A stretch of 35,890 bases of DNA from Pseudomonas sp. (GTDB taxonomy: Bacteria; Pseudomonadota; Gammaproteobacteria; Pseudomonadales; Pseudomonadaceae): the NCBI RefSeq assembly GCF_030696055.1, contig NZ_JAUYNP010000091.1:1-35890 (forward strand), read 5' to 3'. Of the stretch, positions 17,827-26,473 are shown piece after piece (within the stretch, counting starts at the first letter, position 1; each line of letters starts with the position of its first letter). The position numbers and the translations under genes are program-made. A model generated the notes under the pieces. It saw nothing but the letters and a program-made list of their open reading frames with translations, ran no database searches and had not been told where the DNA came from.

Positions 17827-19011
17827 GTGAAGTTACCCCATCTGGATTGGGTCAATCAGGATTCCCCTTACCTGCGCCAGCACCTGCAGGGTTTCCGCCT
17901 GCTGAATTTCGCCGGGGAGCTGGAGCAGGCCTTCAAGCGCTATCACATCGGTGTCTTCCTGCTGCGCATGCGCTGGGCGCTGCTGGTGGCCATGCTGCTG
18001 ATTCTGCTGTTTGCCGTGCTGGATGCCATCAGCCTGCCGCCGACTATTCGCAGCAAGGTACTGGCCCTGCGCCTGGGGCTGATTTTGCCGATGCTGTCGA
18101 TCACCTGGCTGGCCACCTACAGGCGCGAGCTGCGCCCTTATTTGCAGCTGATCGGCGGCGTGGCTGCGCTGTTTACCGGGCTGGGCGTGGTGGGCATCAT
18201 CTGGATCGCCCGCCGCCATGCTTTTGCGCTGCCCTACGAGGGCATCATCCTGGTCACGGTGTTCTTCTACTTTCTCACCGGGCTGCGCTTCACCACGGCA
18301 GCGCTGTGCGGCTGGCTGACCTTTCTCGCCTACCTGGCGATCGAGGTGATCAGTGGCTTGCCAGGGCAGGTGCTGCTGTATAACGCCTTCTTCCTCGGTT
18401 CGGCCAACGTGATCGGCTCGGTGGGTTGCTACTTTCTGGAGTACGCCACGCGGCAGAACTTCCTCGCCCAGGGGCTGCTGCAGGATATGGCGGAGAAGGA
18501 CTTTCTCACCGGCCTGCTCAATCGCCGCGCCTTCAGTGAGCGCGCCCAGCGCAGCTGGCGCCAGGCCCTGCGCGAGCAGCATGGGCTGGGTGTGGTGATG
18601 ATGGATGTGGATTTCTTCAAGCGCTATAACGATCACTATGGCCATGCCGCCGGCGATGAGGCCCTGCGCAAGATCGCCCAGGTGCTGGGCGTGCACGCGC
18701 GGCGGCCGCTGGACATAGTCGCGCGCTATGGCGGCGAAGAGTTCGTCGGCCTCTGGTACAACCTCAGCGAGGAGCACATGCAGGGGATACTCGAGCGGCT
18801 GCGCAGCGACATCATCGCCCTGCAGTTGCCCCATGTGCAGTCCGACGCGGCTGCGGTGGTCAGTATCAGCATCGGCCTGGCCTACCTGGTGCCGCAGGCG
18901 CATCAGCGCCTGGAAGACGCCCTGCGCCTGGCCGACGTCGCCCTCTACCTGGCTAAGGAGCAGGGGCGCAACCGCGTGGTATGCAAGAGGCCGGGCAATC
19001 AGGAGAGCTAA
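17827..19011 (+). CDS. Membrane-bound diguanylate cyclase (GGDEF domain)
   Basis: 394 residues from the GTG at 17827; another GTG lies three codons earlier, and the frame opens at a TTG at 17773 inside the repeat. A cytoplasmic N-terminus (1-45) precedes about six membrane segments (about 49-69, 80-97, 106-127, 138-152, 155-175, 185-205). A GGDEF domain runs from about 220 to 390, with DFLTGLLNRRAF, MMDVDFFKRYND and an intact catalytic GGEEF (302-306). The RxxD inhibitory site RPLD (293-296) is present, so product inhibition by c-di-GMP is expected. There is no EAL domain. It probably senses something in or at the membrane through its N-terminal module. It lies 49 bases ahead of folA and may be cotranscribed. 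Confidence 0.93.
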   Translation: MKLPHLDWVNQDSPYLRQHLQGFRLLNFAGELEQAFKRYHIGVFLLRMRWALLVAMLLILLFAVLDAISLPPTIRSKVLALRLGLILPMLSITWLATYRRELRPYLQLIGGVAALFTGLGVVGIIWIARRHAFALPYEGIILVTVFFYFLTGLRFTTAALCGWLTFLAYLAIEVISGLPGQVLLYNAFFLGSANVIGSVGCYFLEYATRQNFLAQGLLQDMAEKDFLTGLLNRRAFSERAQRSWRQALREQHGLGVVMMDVDFFKRYNDHYGHAAGDEALRKIAQVLGVHARRPLDIVARYGGEEFVGLWYNLSEEHMQGILERLRSDIIALQLPHVQSDAAAVVSISIGLAYLVPQAHQRLEDALRLADVALYLAKEQGRNRVVCKRPGNQES

Positions 19012-19060
19012 ACCTATGCAAGGCTTCATTCATAACAGCTGAGCCGTTATCCTCGCGCCT

Positions 19061-19573
19061 ATGAAAACTACCCTGCCGCTTTGCCTGATCGCCGCTCTCG
19101 CGGAAAACCGCGTGATCGGCCGTGACAATCAATTGCCCTGGCACCTGCCGGCGGACCTCAAGCACTTCAAGGCGCTGACCCTGGGCAAGCCGATCATCAT
19201 GGGGCGCAAGACCTGGGATTCCCTCGGTCGGCCTTTGCCCGGGCGGCTCAATCTGGTGGTTAGTCGCCAGCCGGGCTTGCAGCTGCAGGGCGCGGAAGTC
19301 TTCGCCAGCCTGGAAGCGGCGCTCGAGCGGGCCGAAGCCTGGGCCCGCGCGGAGGACGCCGAAGAGCTGATGCTGATCGGCGGCGCGCAGCTGTATGAAC
19401 TGGGCCTGGCCATGGCGGATCGCCTGTACCTGACCCGCGTCGGCCTCAGCCCCCAGGGCGATGCCTGGTTCCCGCAGGTGGATGAAGCCACTTGGCATCT
19501 AGCCTCGGCCGTCGAACACCCGGAGGGGATGGAGACGCCGGGCTATGTGTTCGAGGTCTGGGACCGGCGTTAA
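19061..19573 (+). CDS. folA: Dihydrofolate reductase
   Basis: 170 residues. It reduces dihydrofolate to tetrahydrofolate with NADPH and is the target of trimethoprim. The substrate-binding segment LPWHLPADLKHFK contains the acidic Asp32 (E. coli Asp27). The segment PIIMGRKTWDSLGRPLPGR and the NADPH-binding IGGAQLYE are intact. It works with ThyA in the thymidylate cycle. It converges on ilvD across a bidirectional terminator. Confidence 0.97.
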   Translation: MKTTLPLCLIAALAENRVIGRDNQLPWHLPADLKHFKALTLGKPIIMGRKTWDSLGRPLPGRLNLVVSRQPGLQLQGAEVFASLEAALERAEAWARAEDAEELMLIGGAQLYELGLAMADRLYLTRVGLSPQGDAWFPQVDEATWHLASAVEHPEGMETPGYVFEVWDRR

Positions 19574-19592
19574 TCCAGCCCCGGTGTAACGA

Positions 19593-19621
19593 AAAAGCCC
19601 GGTACTGAGTACCGGGCTTTT
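19593..19621. terminator. Bidirectional terminator between folA and ilvD
   Basis: The perfect stem AAAAGCCCGGTAC/GTACCGGGCTTTT pairs 19593-19605 with 19609-19621 around a 3-base loop. A-runs on one side and T-runs on the other let it serve both convergent genes. Confidence 0.92.
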
Positions 19622-19639
19622 GGTTTTTGCCGACGCTGT

Positions 19640-21487
19640 TTAGGGCACCAGTTTCTCCAGCAGCGCCTTGTCGCGTACCGCGCCCTTGTCGGCGCTGGTG
19701 GCGAGCAGGGCGTAGGCCTTTAGTGCGGTGGTGACCTTGCGCGGACGCTGTTCCACCGGCTTCCAGCCTTTCTTGTCCTGCTCATGGCGGCGGTGGGCAA
19801 TTTCCTCGTCGCTGACCAGCAGATTGATGCTGCGCTCGTGGATATTGATCAGGATCTTGTCGCCTTCGCGCACCAGACCGATGGCACCGCCGGCGGCCGC
19901 TTCCGGCGAGGCGTGGCCGATCGACAGACCCGAGGTGCCGCCGGAGAAGCGCCCGTCGGTGAGCAGGGCGCAGGCTTTGCCCAGGCCTTTGGATTTCAGG
20001 TAGGACGTCGGGTAGAGCATTTCCTGCATGCCCGGGCCGCCTTTCGGGCCTTCGTAGCGGATGATGACGATATCGCCGGCCTGCACTTCGTCGGCGAGGA
20101 TGCCGCGCACGGCGCTGTCCTGGCTTTCGAAGATCTTCGCGTTGCCTTCGAACACATGGATGGATTCATCCACCCCGGCGGTTTTCACCACGCAGCCGTC
20201 GAGGGCGATATTGCCGTAGAGCACGGCCAGGCCGCCTTCCTGGGAATAGGCATGCTCGACCGAGCGGATGCAGCCGTTCTCGCGGTCGTCGTCCAGGCTG
20301 TCCCAGCGGGTGCTCTGGCTGAACGCGGTCTGGGTCGGGATACCGGCCGGGCCCGCCTTGAAGAAGGTATGCACGGCTTCGTCATCGGTCTGGGTGATAT
20401 CCCACTTGGCTATGGCTTCGGCCATGGTCTTGCTGTGCACGGTCGGCAGGTCGGTGTGCAGCAGGCCGCCACGGGCCAGCGAACCGAGGATGGAGAAGAT
20501 ACCGCCGGCGCGGTGCACGTCTTCCATATGATACTTCTGGATGTTCGGCGCGACCTTGCACAGCTGCGGCACTCGGCGCGACAGACGATCGATATCGCGC
20601 AGGTCGAAGTCGATCTCGGCTTCCTGGGCGGCGGCCAGCAGGTGCAGGATGGTGTTGGTCGAGCCACCCATGGCGATATCCAGGGTCATGGCGTTTTCGA
20701 AGGCCTTGAAGCTGGCGATATTGCGCGGCAGGGCCGACTCGTCGCCGTCCTGGTAATAGCGTTTGCACAGCTCCACCGCGGTGCGCCCGGCCTGCAGGAA
20801 CAGCTGCTCGCGGTCGCTGTGGGTGGCCAGGGTCGAGCCGTTGCCCGGCAGGGCCAGGCCGAGGGCTTCCATCAGGCAGTTCATCGAGTTGGCGGTGAAC
20901 ATGCCGGAGCAGCTGCCGCAGGTCGGGCAGGCGCTGCGCTCGTATTCGGCGACTTTCTCATCGGAGGCCGAGGAGTCGGCGGCTATCACCATGGCGTCGA
21001 CCAGGTCCAGGCCGTGGCTGGCCAGCTTGGTCTTGCCCGCTTCCATTGGGCCGCCAGACACGAAGATCACCGGGATATTCAGGCGCAAGGCGGCCATCAG
21101 CATGCCGGGGGTGATCTTGTCGCAGTTGGAGATGCACACGATGGCATCCGCACAATGGGCGTTGACCATATATTCCACGGAGTCGGCGATGATCTCGCGG
21201 CTCGGCAGCGAATAGAGCATGCCGTCGTGGCCCATGGCGATGCCGTCGTCCACGGCTATGGTGTTGAATTCCTTGGCCACGCCGCCGGCCCGTTCGATCT
21301 CGCGGGCGACCAACTGGCCGAGGTCCTTCAGGTGCACGTGGCCGGGCACGAACTGGGTGAAGGAGTTGGCGATGGCGATGATCGGCTTCTTGAAGTCTTC
21401 GTCCTTCATCCCGGTGGCACGCCACAGGGCGCGGGCGCCGGCCATCTTGCGGCCGTGGGTGGAGGTCTTCGAGCGGTAATCGGGCAT
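19640..21487 (-). CDS. ilvD: Dihydroxy-acid dehydratase
   Basis: 615 residues, the length of the E. coli-type enzyme. It dehydrates 2,3-dihydroxy acids in valine, isoleucine and leucine synthesis and carries an Fe-S cluster in the cytoplasm. Cluster-type cysteines are in [11 protein letters not shown] (C122) and [17 protein letters not shown] (C187/C190/C193). [20 protein letters not shown] and [16 protein letters not shown] are typical family segments. The start ATG has an AGGA upstream. It depends on the same isoleucine pathway as the frameshifted ilvA. No attenuator or leader peptide was seen upstream. Confidence 0.98.
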   Translation of the reverse strand: MPDYRSKTSTHGRKMAGARALWRATGMKDEDFKKPIIAIANSFTQFVPGHVHLKDLGQLVAREIERAGGVAKEFNTIAVDDGIAMGHDGMLYSLPSREIIADSVEYMVNAHCADAIVCISNCDKITPGMLMAALRLNIPVIFVSGGPMEAGKTKLASHGLDLVDAMVIAADSSASDEKVAEYERSACPTCGSCSGMFTANSMNCLMEALGLALPGNGSTLATHSDREQLFLQAGRTAVELCKRYYQDGDESALPRNIASFKAFENAMTLDIAMGGSTNTILHLLAAAQEAEIDFDLRDIDRLSRRVPQLCKVAPNIQKYHMEDVHRAGGIFSILGSLARGGLLHTDLPTVHSKTMAEAIAKWDITQTDDEAVHTFFKAGPAGIPTQTAFSQSTRWDSLDDDRENGCIRSVEHAYSQEGGLAVLYGNIALDGCVVKTAGVDESIHVFEGNAKIFESQDSAVRGILADEVQAGDIVIIRYEGPKGGPGMQEMLYPTSYLKSKGLGKACALLTDGRFSGGTSGLSIGHASPEAAAGGAIGLVREGDKILINIHERSINLLVSDEEIAHRRHEQDKKGWKPVEQRPRKVTTALKAYALLATSADKGAVRDKALLEKLVP

Positions 21488-21756
21488 GGCGATAAATCCT
21501 GCAAAGGCTAATCAGGTCACGCGCTCACAGGCAATGGCGCTGTGCTGGCAACGGGCTGTTGATGCGTATGTTGAGCCGGGTTCAGGCCCAAGGCAAACGG
21601 AAGTGACCATTTGCAGGGCTGGGGCGCTGCGCGGTGCGGGATGGGCACTGGCGTGGCCTGTTACAAGTCCGCCTGGGGTGTGGCAGGAATGCGCCGATTC
21701 TAATCCCAGGCGCTGTGATGGCGAAAGCGCAGAGCGCTTAGTTAAAGCGCGAGGCG

Positions 21757-22611
21757 CTATTCGATGCGTTCGGCGCCGCGCAGGCGTTCGGCGCGGCGGC
21801 GCAGCAGTTCGATGGTCACCAGCAGGGCGATGGACACCAGGATCAGCAAGGTGGCGATGGCCAGGATGCTCGGGTTGATCTGCTCGCGCAGGCCCGAGAA
21901 CATCTGCCGCGGGATGGTGCGCTGCTGGGGCCCGGCCATAAACAGGATCACCACCACCTCGTCGAAGGAGGTGATAAAGGCGAACAGCGCGCCGGAAATC
22001 ACCCCGGGGCGGATCAGCGGCATGATGATGTCGAAGAACACCCGCAGCGGCGTCGCGCCCAGGTTCAGGGCGGCGCGGGCCAGGCTGTAGTCGAAGCCGG
22101 TCAGGGTGGCGGTGACGGTGATGATCACGAAGGGCGTGCCGAGGGCCGCGTGGGCGATGATTATGCCGAGGTAGTTGCCGGCCAGGCCCAGGTCGGAATA
22201 GAAGAAGAACATGCCGGCGGCGGTGATGATCAGCGGCACTATCATCGGCGACAGCAGCAGCGCGGTGATCAGCCGGCGCATCGGCATCTCGTCACGGGCC
22301 AGGCCCACCGCCGCGCAGGTGCCCAGCACGGTGGCGACCAGGGTGGCGAAGATGCCGATCAGAAAGCTGTTCTGGATCGCCAGTATCCATTTCGGGTCGT
22401 TGAGTATTTCCCGGTACCAGCGCAGCGAATAGGCCTCGGGCTGCAGGGTCAGCATGCCTTCGGTGAAACTGAAGAAGGGCTCGACGTTGAACGACAGCGG
22501 AATGATCACCAGGATCGGCAGGATCAGGAACAGCAGCACCAGCCAGGAGCTGGTCTTCAACAACCAGGCCGCCAGGTGATGCCAGAAGCCGTAGTAGGCG
22601 GGGATTTTCAT
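21757..22611 (-). CDS. ABC transporter permease, PotC/PotI-like (polyamine-type importer)
   Basis: 284 residues from the ATG at 22611, which has GAGGA about 9 bases upstream; an earlier in-frame start at 22665 would run inside the preceding gene. Six membrane segments are predicted, with the permease coupling loop around ARAALNLGATPLRVFFDIIMPLIRPGVISG (the EAA-type loop contacting the ATPase; only positions about 188-217 matter). FAFITSFDEVVVILF is characteristic of spermidine/putrescine permeases. It starts 13 bases after the upstream permease stop and is the last gene of the operon. Confidence 0.93.
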   Translation of the reverse strand: MKIPAYYGFWHHLAAWLLKTSSWLVLLFLILPILVIIPLSFNVEPFFSFTEGMLTLQPEAYSLRWYREILNDPKWILAIQNSFLIGIFATLVATVLGTCAAVGLARDEMPMRRLITALLLSPMIVPLIITAAGMFFFYSDLGLAGNYLGIIIAHAALGTPFVIITVTATLTGFDYSLARAALNLGATPLRVFFDIIMPLIRPGVISGALFAFITSFDEVVVILFMAGPQQRTIPRQMFSGLREQINPSILAIATLLILVSIALLVTIELLRRRAERLRGAERIE

Positions 22612-22624
22612 CGTCGTCTGTTCC

Positions 22625-23857
22625 TCAGCCCAGTTTGATATTGCTGGCGCCGACGAAGCGGTCATACAGCCAGTACAGCAACAGGATCAACGCCAGCAGT
22701 AGCGAGCCGAGCGCGGCGGCCAGCTCCCAGTTGTTCGAGCGCTGCATATGGAAGGCGATGATATTGCTGATCATCTGCCCATCGGTGCCGCCGACCAGGG
22801 CCGGGGTGATGTAGTAGCCCACGGAAATGATGAATACCAGGAGCGCGCCGGCGCTCAGGCCTGGCAATGTCATGGGGAAGTAGATGCGCACGAAGGCGGG
22901 AATCGGCCTTGCGCCCAGGGACAGGGCGGCGCGCAGGTAGCTGGGGTCGATACCGCGCATCACGCTGTACAGCGGCAGAATCATAAAGGGCAGCAGGATA
23001 TGGGTCATCGCCACTGTGGTGGCGAACGAGGTGTAGAGCATCTCGAAGGGCTCGCCTATCACCCCTAGGCCGAGCAGGAAGGAGTTGATCACCCCGTTGG
23101 TCTGCAGCAAGGCGATCCAGGCGGTGGTGCGCACCAGAAGGGAGGTCCAGAACGGCAGCAGCACCAGCACCAGCAGCAGGTTGGCGCGGTTCTCCGGTAG
23201 GCCGGCCAGGTAGTAGGCCAGCGGGTAGCCGAGCAGGGCGCAGAACAGGGTGATCACCAGCGCCATATTCAGGGTCTTGGTATAGAGCTGCAGGTAGATC
23301 TGGGTGTCTTCACGCACCTGGATGCCCTGTTCCGGGTGCAGTTCCAGGTCCAGGGCGGTCAGGTAATAGTCGTAGGTGTAGACCTTGCCCGCGCGCTGGA
23401 TGGCATTCCACAGTTCGGGCTTGCTCCAGTTGCGGTGGGACTTGAGCAGGGTGTCTGCACCCTGTTGCTCGAGCTGTGCGGGTTGCAAGCGGGCGATCTT
23501 GCGCGCGCTGGCCTTCACCACGCTGGACATGCCGGTATAGGCGCGGTTGAACTCCTCGGCCAGTTTGCCGGAGAGGCGCACCTTGTCCAGGCCCTGCAGT
23601 TCTTGGACGAACACGCCCAGGGTCTGTTGATCGGGTAGGGCTTTGCCGTCCCAGCGCTGCAGCTCAGTCAGGGTCAGCGGAATCAGTTCGGCCACGGCCG
23701 GGTGGTGCACGCTGCGCCAGAGCATGCTGGCGATGGGCGCGACGAAGGTCAGCAGAATAAACACCAGCAGCGGCACCACGAACAGAAAGGCGGTAAGGCG
23801 TTTCTTGTTGCGGGCGCTGGCGGCTTGGCCGGCTTCGGTGGTGGTCAGGGAGGACAA
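22625..23857 (-). CDS. ABC transporter permease, PotB/PotH-like, with long extracytoplasmic insertion
   Basis: 410 residues from a TTG start at 23857, chosen because GGAG lies 7 bases upstream; the longer frame back to 23908 is simply the inverted repeat read through. The first membrane segment is at about 23-46. A hydrophilic helical stretch of about 150 residues (47-193) follows, then five further membrane segments (from about 196). The coupling loop lies around YLRAALSLGARPIPAFVRIYFP. Ordinary PotB-type permeases have a much shorter loop after the first segment. The gene follows the binding-protein gene but is separated from it by a 31-bp perfect inverted repeat. Confidence 0.9.
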   Translation of the reverse strand: MSSLTTTEAGQAASARNKKRLTAFLFVVPLLVFILLTFVAPIASMLWRSVHHPAVAELIPLTLTELQRWDGKALPDQQTLGVFVQELQGLDKVRLSGKLAEEFNRAYTGMSSVVKASARKIARLQPAQLEQQGADTLLKSHRNWSKPELWNAIQRAGKVYTYDYYLTALDLELHPEQGIQVREDTQIYLQLYTKTLNMALVITLFCALLGYPLAYYLAGLPENRANLLLVLVLLPFWTSLLVRTTAWIALLQTNGVINSFLLGLGVIGEPFEMLYTSFATTVAMTHILLPFMILPLYSVMRGIDPSYLRAALSLGARPIPAFVRIYFPMTLPGLSAGALLVFIISVGYYITPALVGGTDGQMISNIIAFHMQRSNNWELAAALGSLLLALILLLYWLYDRFVGASNIKLG

Positions 23858-23871
23858 GACAAGACTCCGTG

Positions 23872-23959
23872 TAGGGTGGGTTAGCCGCAGGCGTAACCCA
23901 CCGTTCAATGCTGCGAATAACAGTGGGCGGTGGGTTACGCCTGCGGCTAACCCACCCTA
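23872..23959. repeat. Perfect 31-bp inverted repeat (GTAGGGTGGGTTAG family) inside the ABC operon
   Basis: Arms 23872-23902 and 23929-23959 are exact inverted copies of 31 bases around a 26-base centre. The arm starts TAGGGTGGGTTAGCCGCAGG. On the operon mRNA this would fold into a long hairpin between the binding-protein stop and the first permease start. Similar sequences are common between genes in Pseudomonas (recall). No T tract follows, so it is more likely an mRNA-stability or processing element than a full terminator. Confidence 0.93.
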
Positions 23960-23964
23960 GGACT

Positions 23965-25035
23965 TTACTTCAGCAACCACTCGTTGAATTTCTCGCCGAG
24001 GGATTCGCCGTAGTCCGCCCAGAATTCCGAGCCGGCCTGGAAGCCTTTATCCAGGTGCGCGGTGGGCAGGTGCGGGGCGGCGGCCGGGTCCATCATGGGG
24101 GCGGAAGACTTGCGGGTCGGGCCGTAGGCCACGTCCGACATGCCCGCCAGCGGCTTGGACTGGGTGGCGTAGGCGATAAACTTGAACGCCAGGTCTTTCT
24201 TCGGCGAGCCTTTCAGCACGCCCCAGGCGTCGAGGTCATAGACGTGGCCGTCCCAGACGATGACGAAGGGTTTGCCTTCCTGGCGGATGGCGTCATAGAA
24301 GCGCCCGTTGGCCGATTGCACCAGCACCGCGCCGCCGTCGTTGAGCAGTTGCGGCGCCTGCGACCAGGAGTCGAACCAGACGATGTCTTTCTTCAGGCTG
24401 TCCAGCTTGGCGAAGGCGCGGGCCTGGCCTTCCGGAGTGGCCAGCACTTCGTAGACCTCGGCCGGGGCTACGCCGTCGGCCAGCAGGGCCCATTCCATAT
24501 TGACCTGAGGGCGCTTGCGCATGGCGCGCTTGCCGGGGATCTTCTTGGTGTCGAAGAAGTCGTTGATGGAGGCAGCCGGGGTGCCGCCTATGGTGTTCTT
24601 GTTATAGGCGAACACCACCGACCAGACGATATTGCCCACCGCGCATTCATTGGACAGGGCTTCGGGGATGAAGTCGTCGGCCGCTGCCTTGCCGTCGACG
24701 CCAGCCGGCAGGATGTCGCGCGGGATGGTTTCCAGCAGGCCTTCGGAGCAGGCGCGTTCGAGGTCGATCACCTCGAGGTCGACCACGTCCCACTGGATAT
24801 TGCCGGACTCGACCTGGGCCTTCATTTCGGCGACGCCGCCGGAGTAGTCCTCGAACAGCACCTTGATTCCGCTGTCTTTCTGGAAGGGATCGATCATGTG
24901 TTTTTTCTGCGCCGTGCCATAGGCGCCGCCCCAGGACACCACCGTCAGGCTGTCCTCGGCGGCGGCGGTGAACGACGCCATACCCATGGCTGCCGCCAAA
25001 GCGAATGTGGAAAAGCGGGTCAGTGATCTAGCCAT
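23965..25035 (-). CDS. Periplasmic solute-binding protein of a polyamine-type ABC importer (PotD-like)
   Basis: 356 residues. A Sec signal peptide (about 1-26, hydrophobic core FALAAAMGMASF, cleavage after AAA) leads to a mature protein beginning EDSLTVVSWGGAYG. The WGGAYGTAQKKHMIDPF start and the WDVVDLE, AYNKNTIGG and VWDGHVYDLDAWGV segments place it in the spermidine/putrescine-binding family, but the exact ligand cannot be told. It lies 31 bases downstream of the ATPase gene. Expression may exceed that of the permeases because a long hairpin follows its stop. Confidence 0.93.
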   Translation of the reverse strand: MARSLTRFSTFALAAAMGMASFTAAAEDSLTVVSWGGAYGTAQKKHMIDPFQKDSGIKVLFEDYSGGVAEMKAQVESGNIQWDVVDLEVIDLERACSEGLLETIPRDILPAGVDGKAAADDFIPEALSNECAVGNIVWSVVFAYNKNTIGGTPAASINDFFDTKKIPGKRAMRKRPQVNMEWALLADGVAPAEVYEVLATPEGQARAFAKLDSLKKDIVWFDSWSQAPQLLNDGGAVLVQSANGRFYDAIRQEGKPFVIVWDGHVYDLDAWGVLKGSPKKDLAFKFIAYATQSKPLAGMSDVAYGPTRKSSAPMMDPAAAPHLPTAHLDKGFQAGSEFWADYGESLGEKFNEWLLK

Positions 25036-25065
25036 TGCTGTGCTCCATTGCTTTTAGTCTTATGG

Positions 25066-26184
25066 TTAGAGCGTCGTCGGAACCTCGGGGCGATCCAGGG
25101 CCTGGCTGTCTTGCGGCAGCCAGGCCAGGGCAACCTCTTCCTTGGCGCTGAGTTGGGGTGCGGAACTGTCATTCATGTTTTTCACCACCAGTTCGGTGCC
25201 GCCAGCGGTTTCGAAGTGGTAGCGGATATATTCGCCGACATAGTGGCGGGTGACGAAGCGCGCCATGACCTGATTGCCGGCAGTGCCGAGGCGGTCGGTA
25301 AAGGTGAGTTTTTCCGGGCGGATCGACACAGTGGTGGGCAGGCCGACTTGGGTGCAGTTGGCCTTCAGGCTGCTGACCAGACCGCCGTCTTCCAGGCGCA
25401 CGCCGACCGTGTCGCTGCCGACGGACTCGATCACACCCTTGAGTTTGTTGCTCTCGCCGATAAAGTCGGCGACGAACAGGTTGGCCGGGCGCTCGTACAG
25501 CACATGGGGCGGCGCGCACTGCTGGACTATGCCGTTGTTGAACACGGCGATGCGGTCGCTCATGGTCAGGGCTTCGGTCTGGTCGTGGGTGACGTAGATC
25601 ACGGTGAAGCCGAGCTGCTCGTGCAGGCGCTTGATCTCGAACTGCATCTGCTCGCGCAGCTTCTTGTCCAGGGCGCCCAGGGGTTCGTCCATCAACACTA
25701 TATCCGGGGCGAAGATCAGCGCCCGGGCCAGGGCCACCCGCTGGCGCTGGCCGCCGGACAGTTGCCCGGGGAAGCGGTTGCCGAAATCCAGCAACTCGAC
25801 CAGGGCCAGGTACTCGTCGACCTTGGCGCGGATTTCATCTTTGGGTCTTTTGCGGATCTTCAGCGGGTAGGCCAGGTTCTCGCGCAGGGTCATATGCGGG
25901 AACAGTGCGTACTGCTGGAACACCATGCCGATATTGCGCTGATAAGGTGCGATGCTGGTGACCGAGCGGCCGTTGATCAGGATCTCGCCGCTGGTCACGT
26001 CCTCGAAGCCGGCGAGCATCATCAGGCAAGTGGTCTTGCCGGAGCCGGAGGGGCCGAGCAGGGTGATAAATTCGCCCTTGGCCACGTCCAGGTTGAAGTC
26101 TTTGACCACCAGATTCTTGTGGTCGTAGGTCTTCTTTACATTGGTGAATTGCAGGAACGGTTTGTCCCCAGCTTGGTCAGCCAT
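25066..26184 (-). CDS. ABC transporter ATPase, PotA-like (polyamine-type importer)
   Basis: 372 residues from the ATG at 26184, preceded by GGGAGGGG. Walker A is GPSGSGKT (44-51), the Q loop lies around MVFQQYALFPHM, the signature is LSGGQRQR (142-149), Walker B is IVLMDEP (162-168), and the H loop is VTHDQTEA (198-205). A C-terminal TOBE-type domain (from about 290, ISIRPEKL-like VSIRPEKLTF) is typical of PotA/FbpC-class importers. First gene of the four-gene operon ATPase - binding protein - permease - permease. From memory, P. aeruginosa has an equivalent set (PA0323-PA0326) on the other side of rpiA. Confidence 0.95.
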   Translation of the reverse strand: MADQAGDKPFLQFTNVKKTYDHKNLVVKDFNLDVAKGEFITLLGPSGSGKTTCLMMLAGFEDVTSGEILINGRSVTSIAPYQRNIGMVFQQYALFPHMTLRENLAYPLKIRKRPKDEIRAKVDEYLALVELLDFGNRFPGQLSGGQRQRVALARALIFAPDIVLMDEPLGALDKKLREQMQFEIKRLHEQLGFTVIYVTHDQTEALTMSDRIAVFNNGIVQQCAPPHVLYERPANLFVADFIGESNKLKGVIESVGSDTVGVRLEDGGLVSSLKANCTQVGLPTTVSIRPEKLTFTDRLGTAGNQVMARFVTRHYVGEYIRYHFETAGGTELVVKNMNDSSAPQLSAKEEVALAWLPQDSQALDRPEVPTTL

Positions 26185-26289
26185 ACCCCTCCCCAAGTTT
26201 CCTTCAAAACAGACCCGCGGCTTATGGCCTTGGCCTGACTGCTTGAATCAGTTGACCTCGTTCTCTGTAGATCCGGGCAACTGTTATCT

Positions 26290-26303
26290 GCTATTCGAAT
26301 AGC
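26290..26303. promoter_or_regulatory. Perfect 14-bp palindrome upstream of the ABC importer operon
   Basis: GCTATTCGAATAGC equals its own reverse complement and lies about 106 bases upstream of the ATPase start, in a relatively AT-rich patch. It looks like a dimeric repressor or activator site; the regulator is unknown. Confidence 0.45.
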
Positions 26304-26423
26304 TGTTGAAAACAAAGCAATTAGCACGCCAGTCGGGCAGAAGCCTGCAGTTGGCGGCTCGCTCAGGTTTCTAGCCTAGTCCAGTATGGATTTTGCGCCA
26401 GCGGGCTGTGGGGACGGGTAACA

Positions 26424-26446
26424 CTGGGGGCGCGCTGGGCCCCCAG
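26424..26446 (-). terminator. GC-rich hairpin after the rRNA methyltransferase gene
   Basis: The stem CTGGGGG/CCCCCAG pairs 26424-26430 with 26440-26446, about 28 bases past the stop at 26474. There is no T tract on the minus strand, so termination is only possible. Confidence 0.4.
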
Positions 26447-26473
26447 CGTAGCGCACTGGCTGGGGGCAGAGGC

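Noticed and set aside
19784..21511. Long plus-strand frame of 575 codons opposite ilvD
   Set aside because: Shadow of ilvD; composition dominated by Gly, Ala, His and Gln with no recognisable domain.
23860..23965. Considered an intrinsic terminator within the ABC operon
   Set aside because: The arms are 31-bp identical inverted copies typical of a dispersed repeat, and there is no T tract; the downstream permease genes need read-through.
25048..26238. Plus-strand frame of 396 codons opposite the ABC ATPase gene
   Set aside because: Shadow; the minus strand has all ATPase motifs intact.
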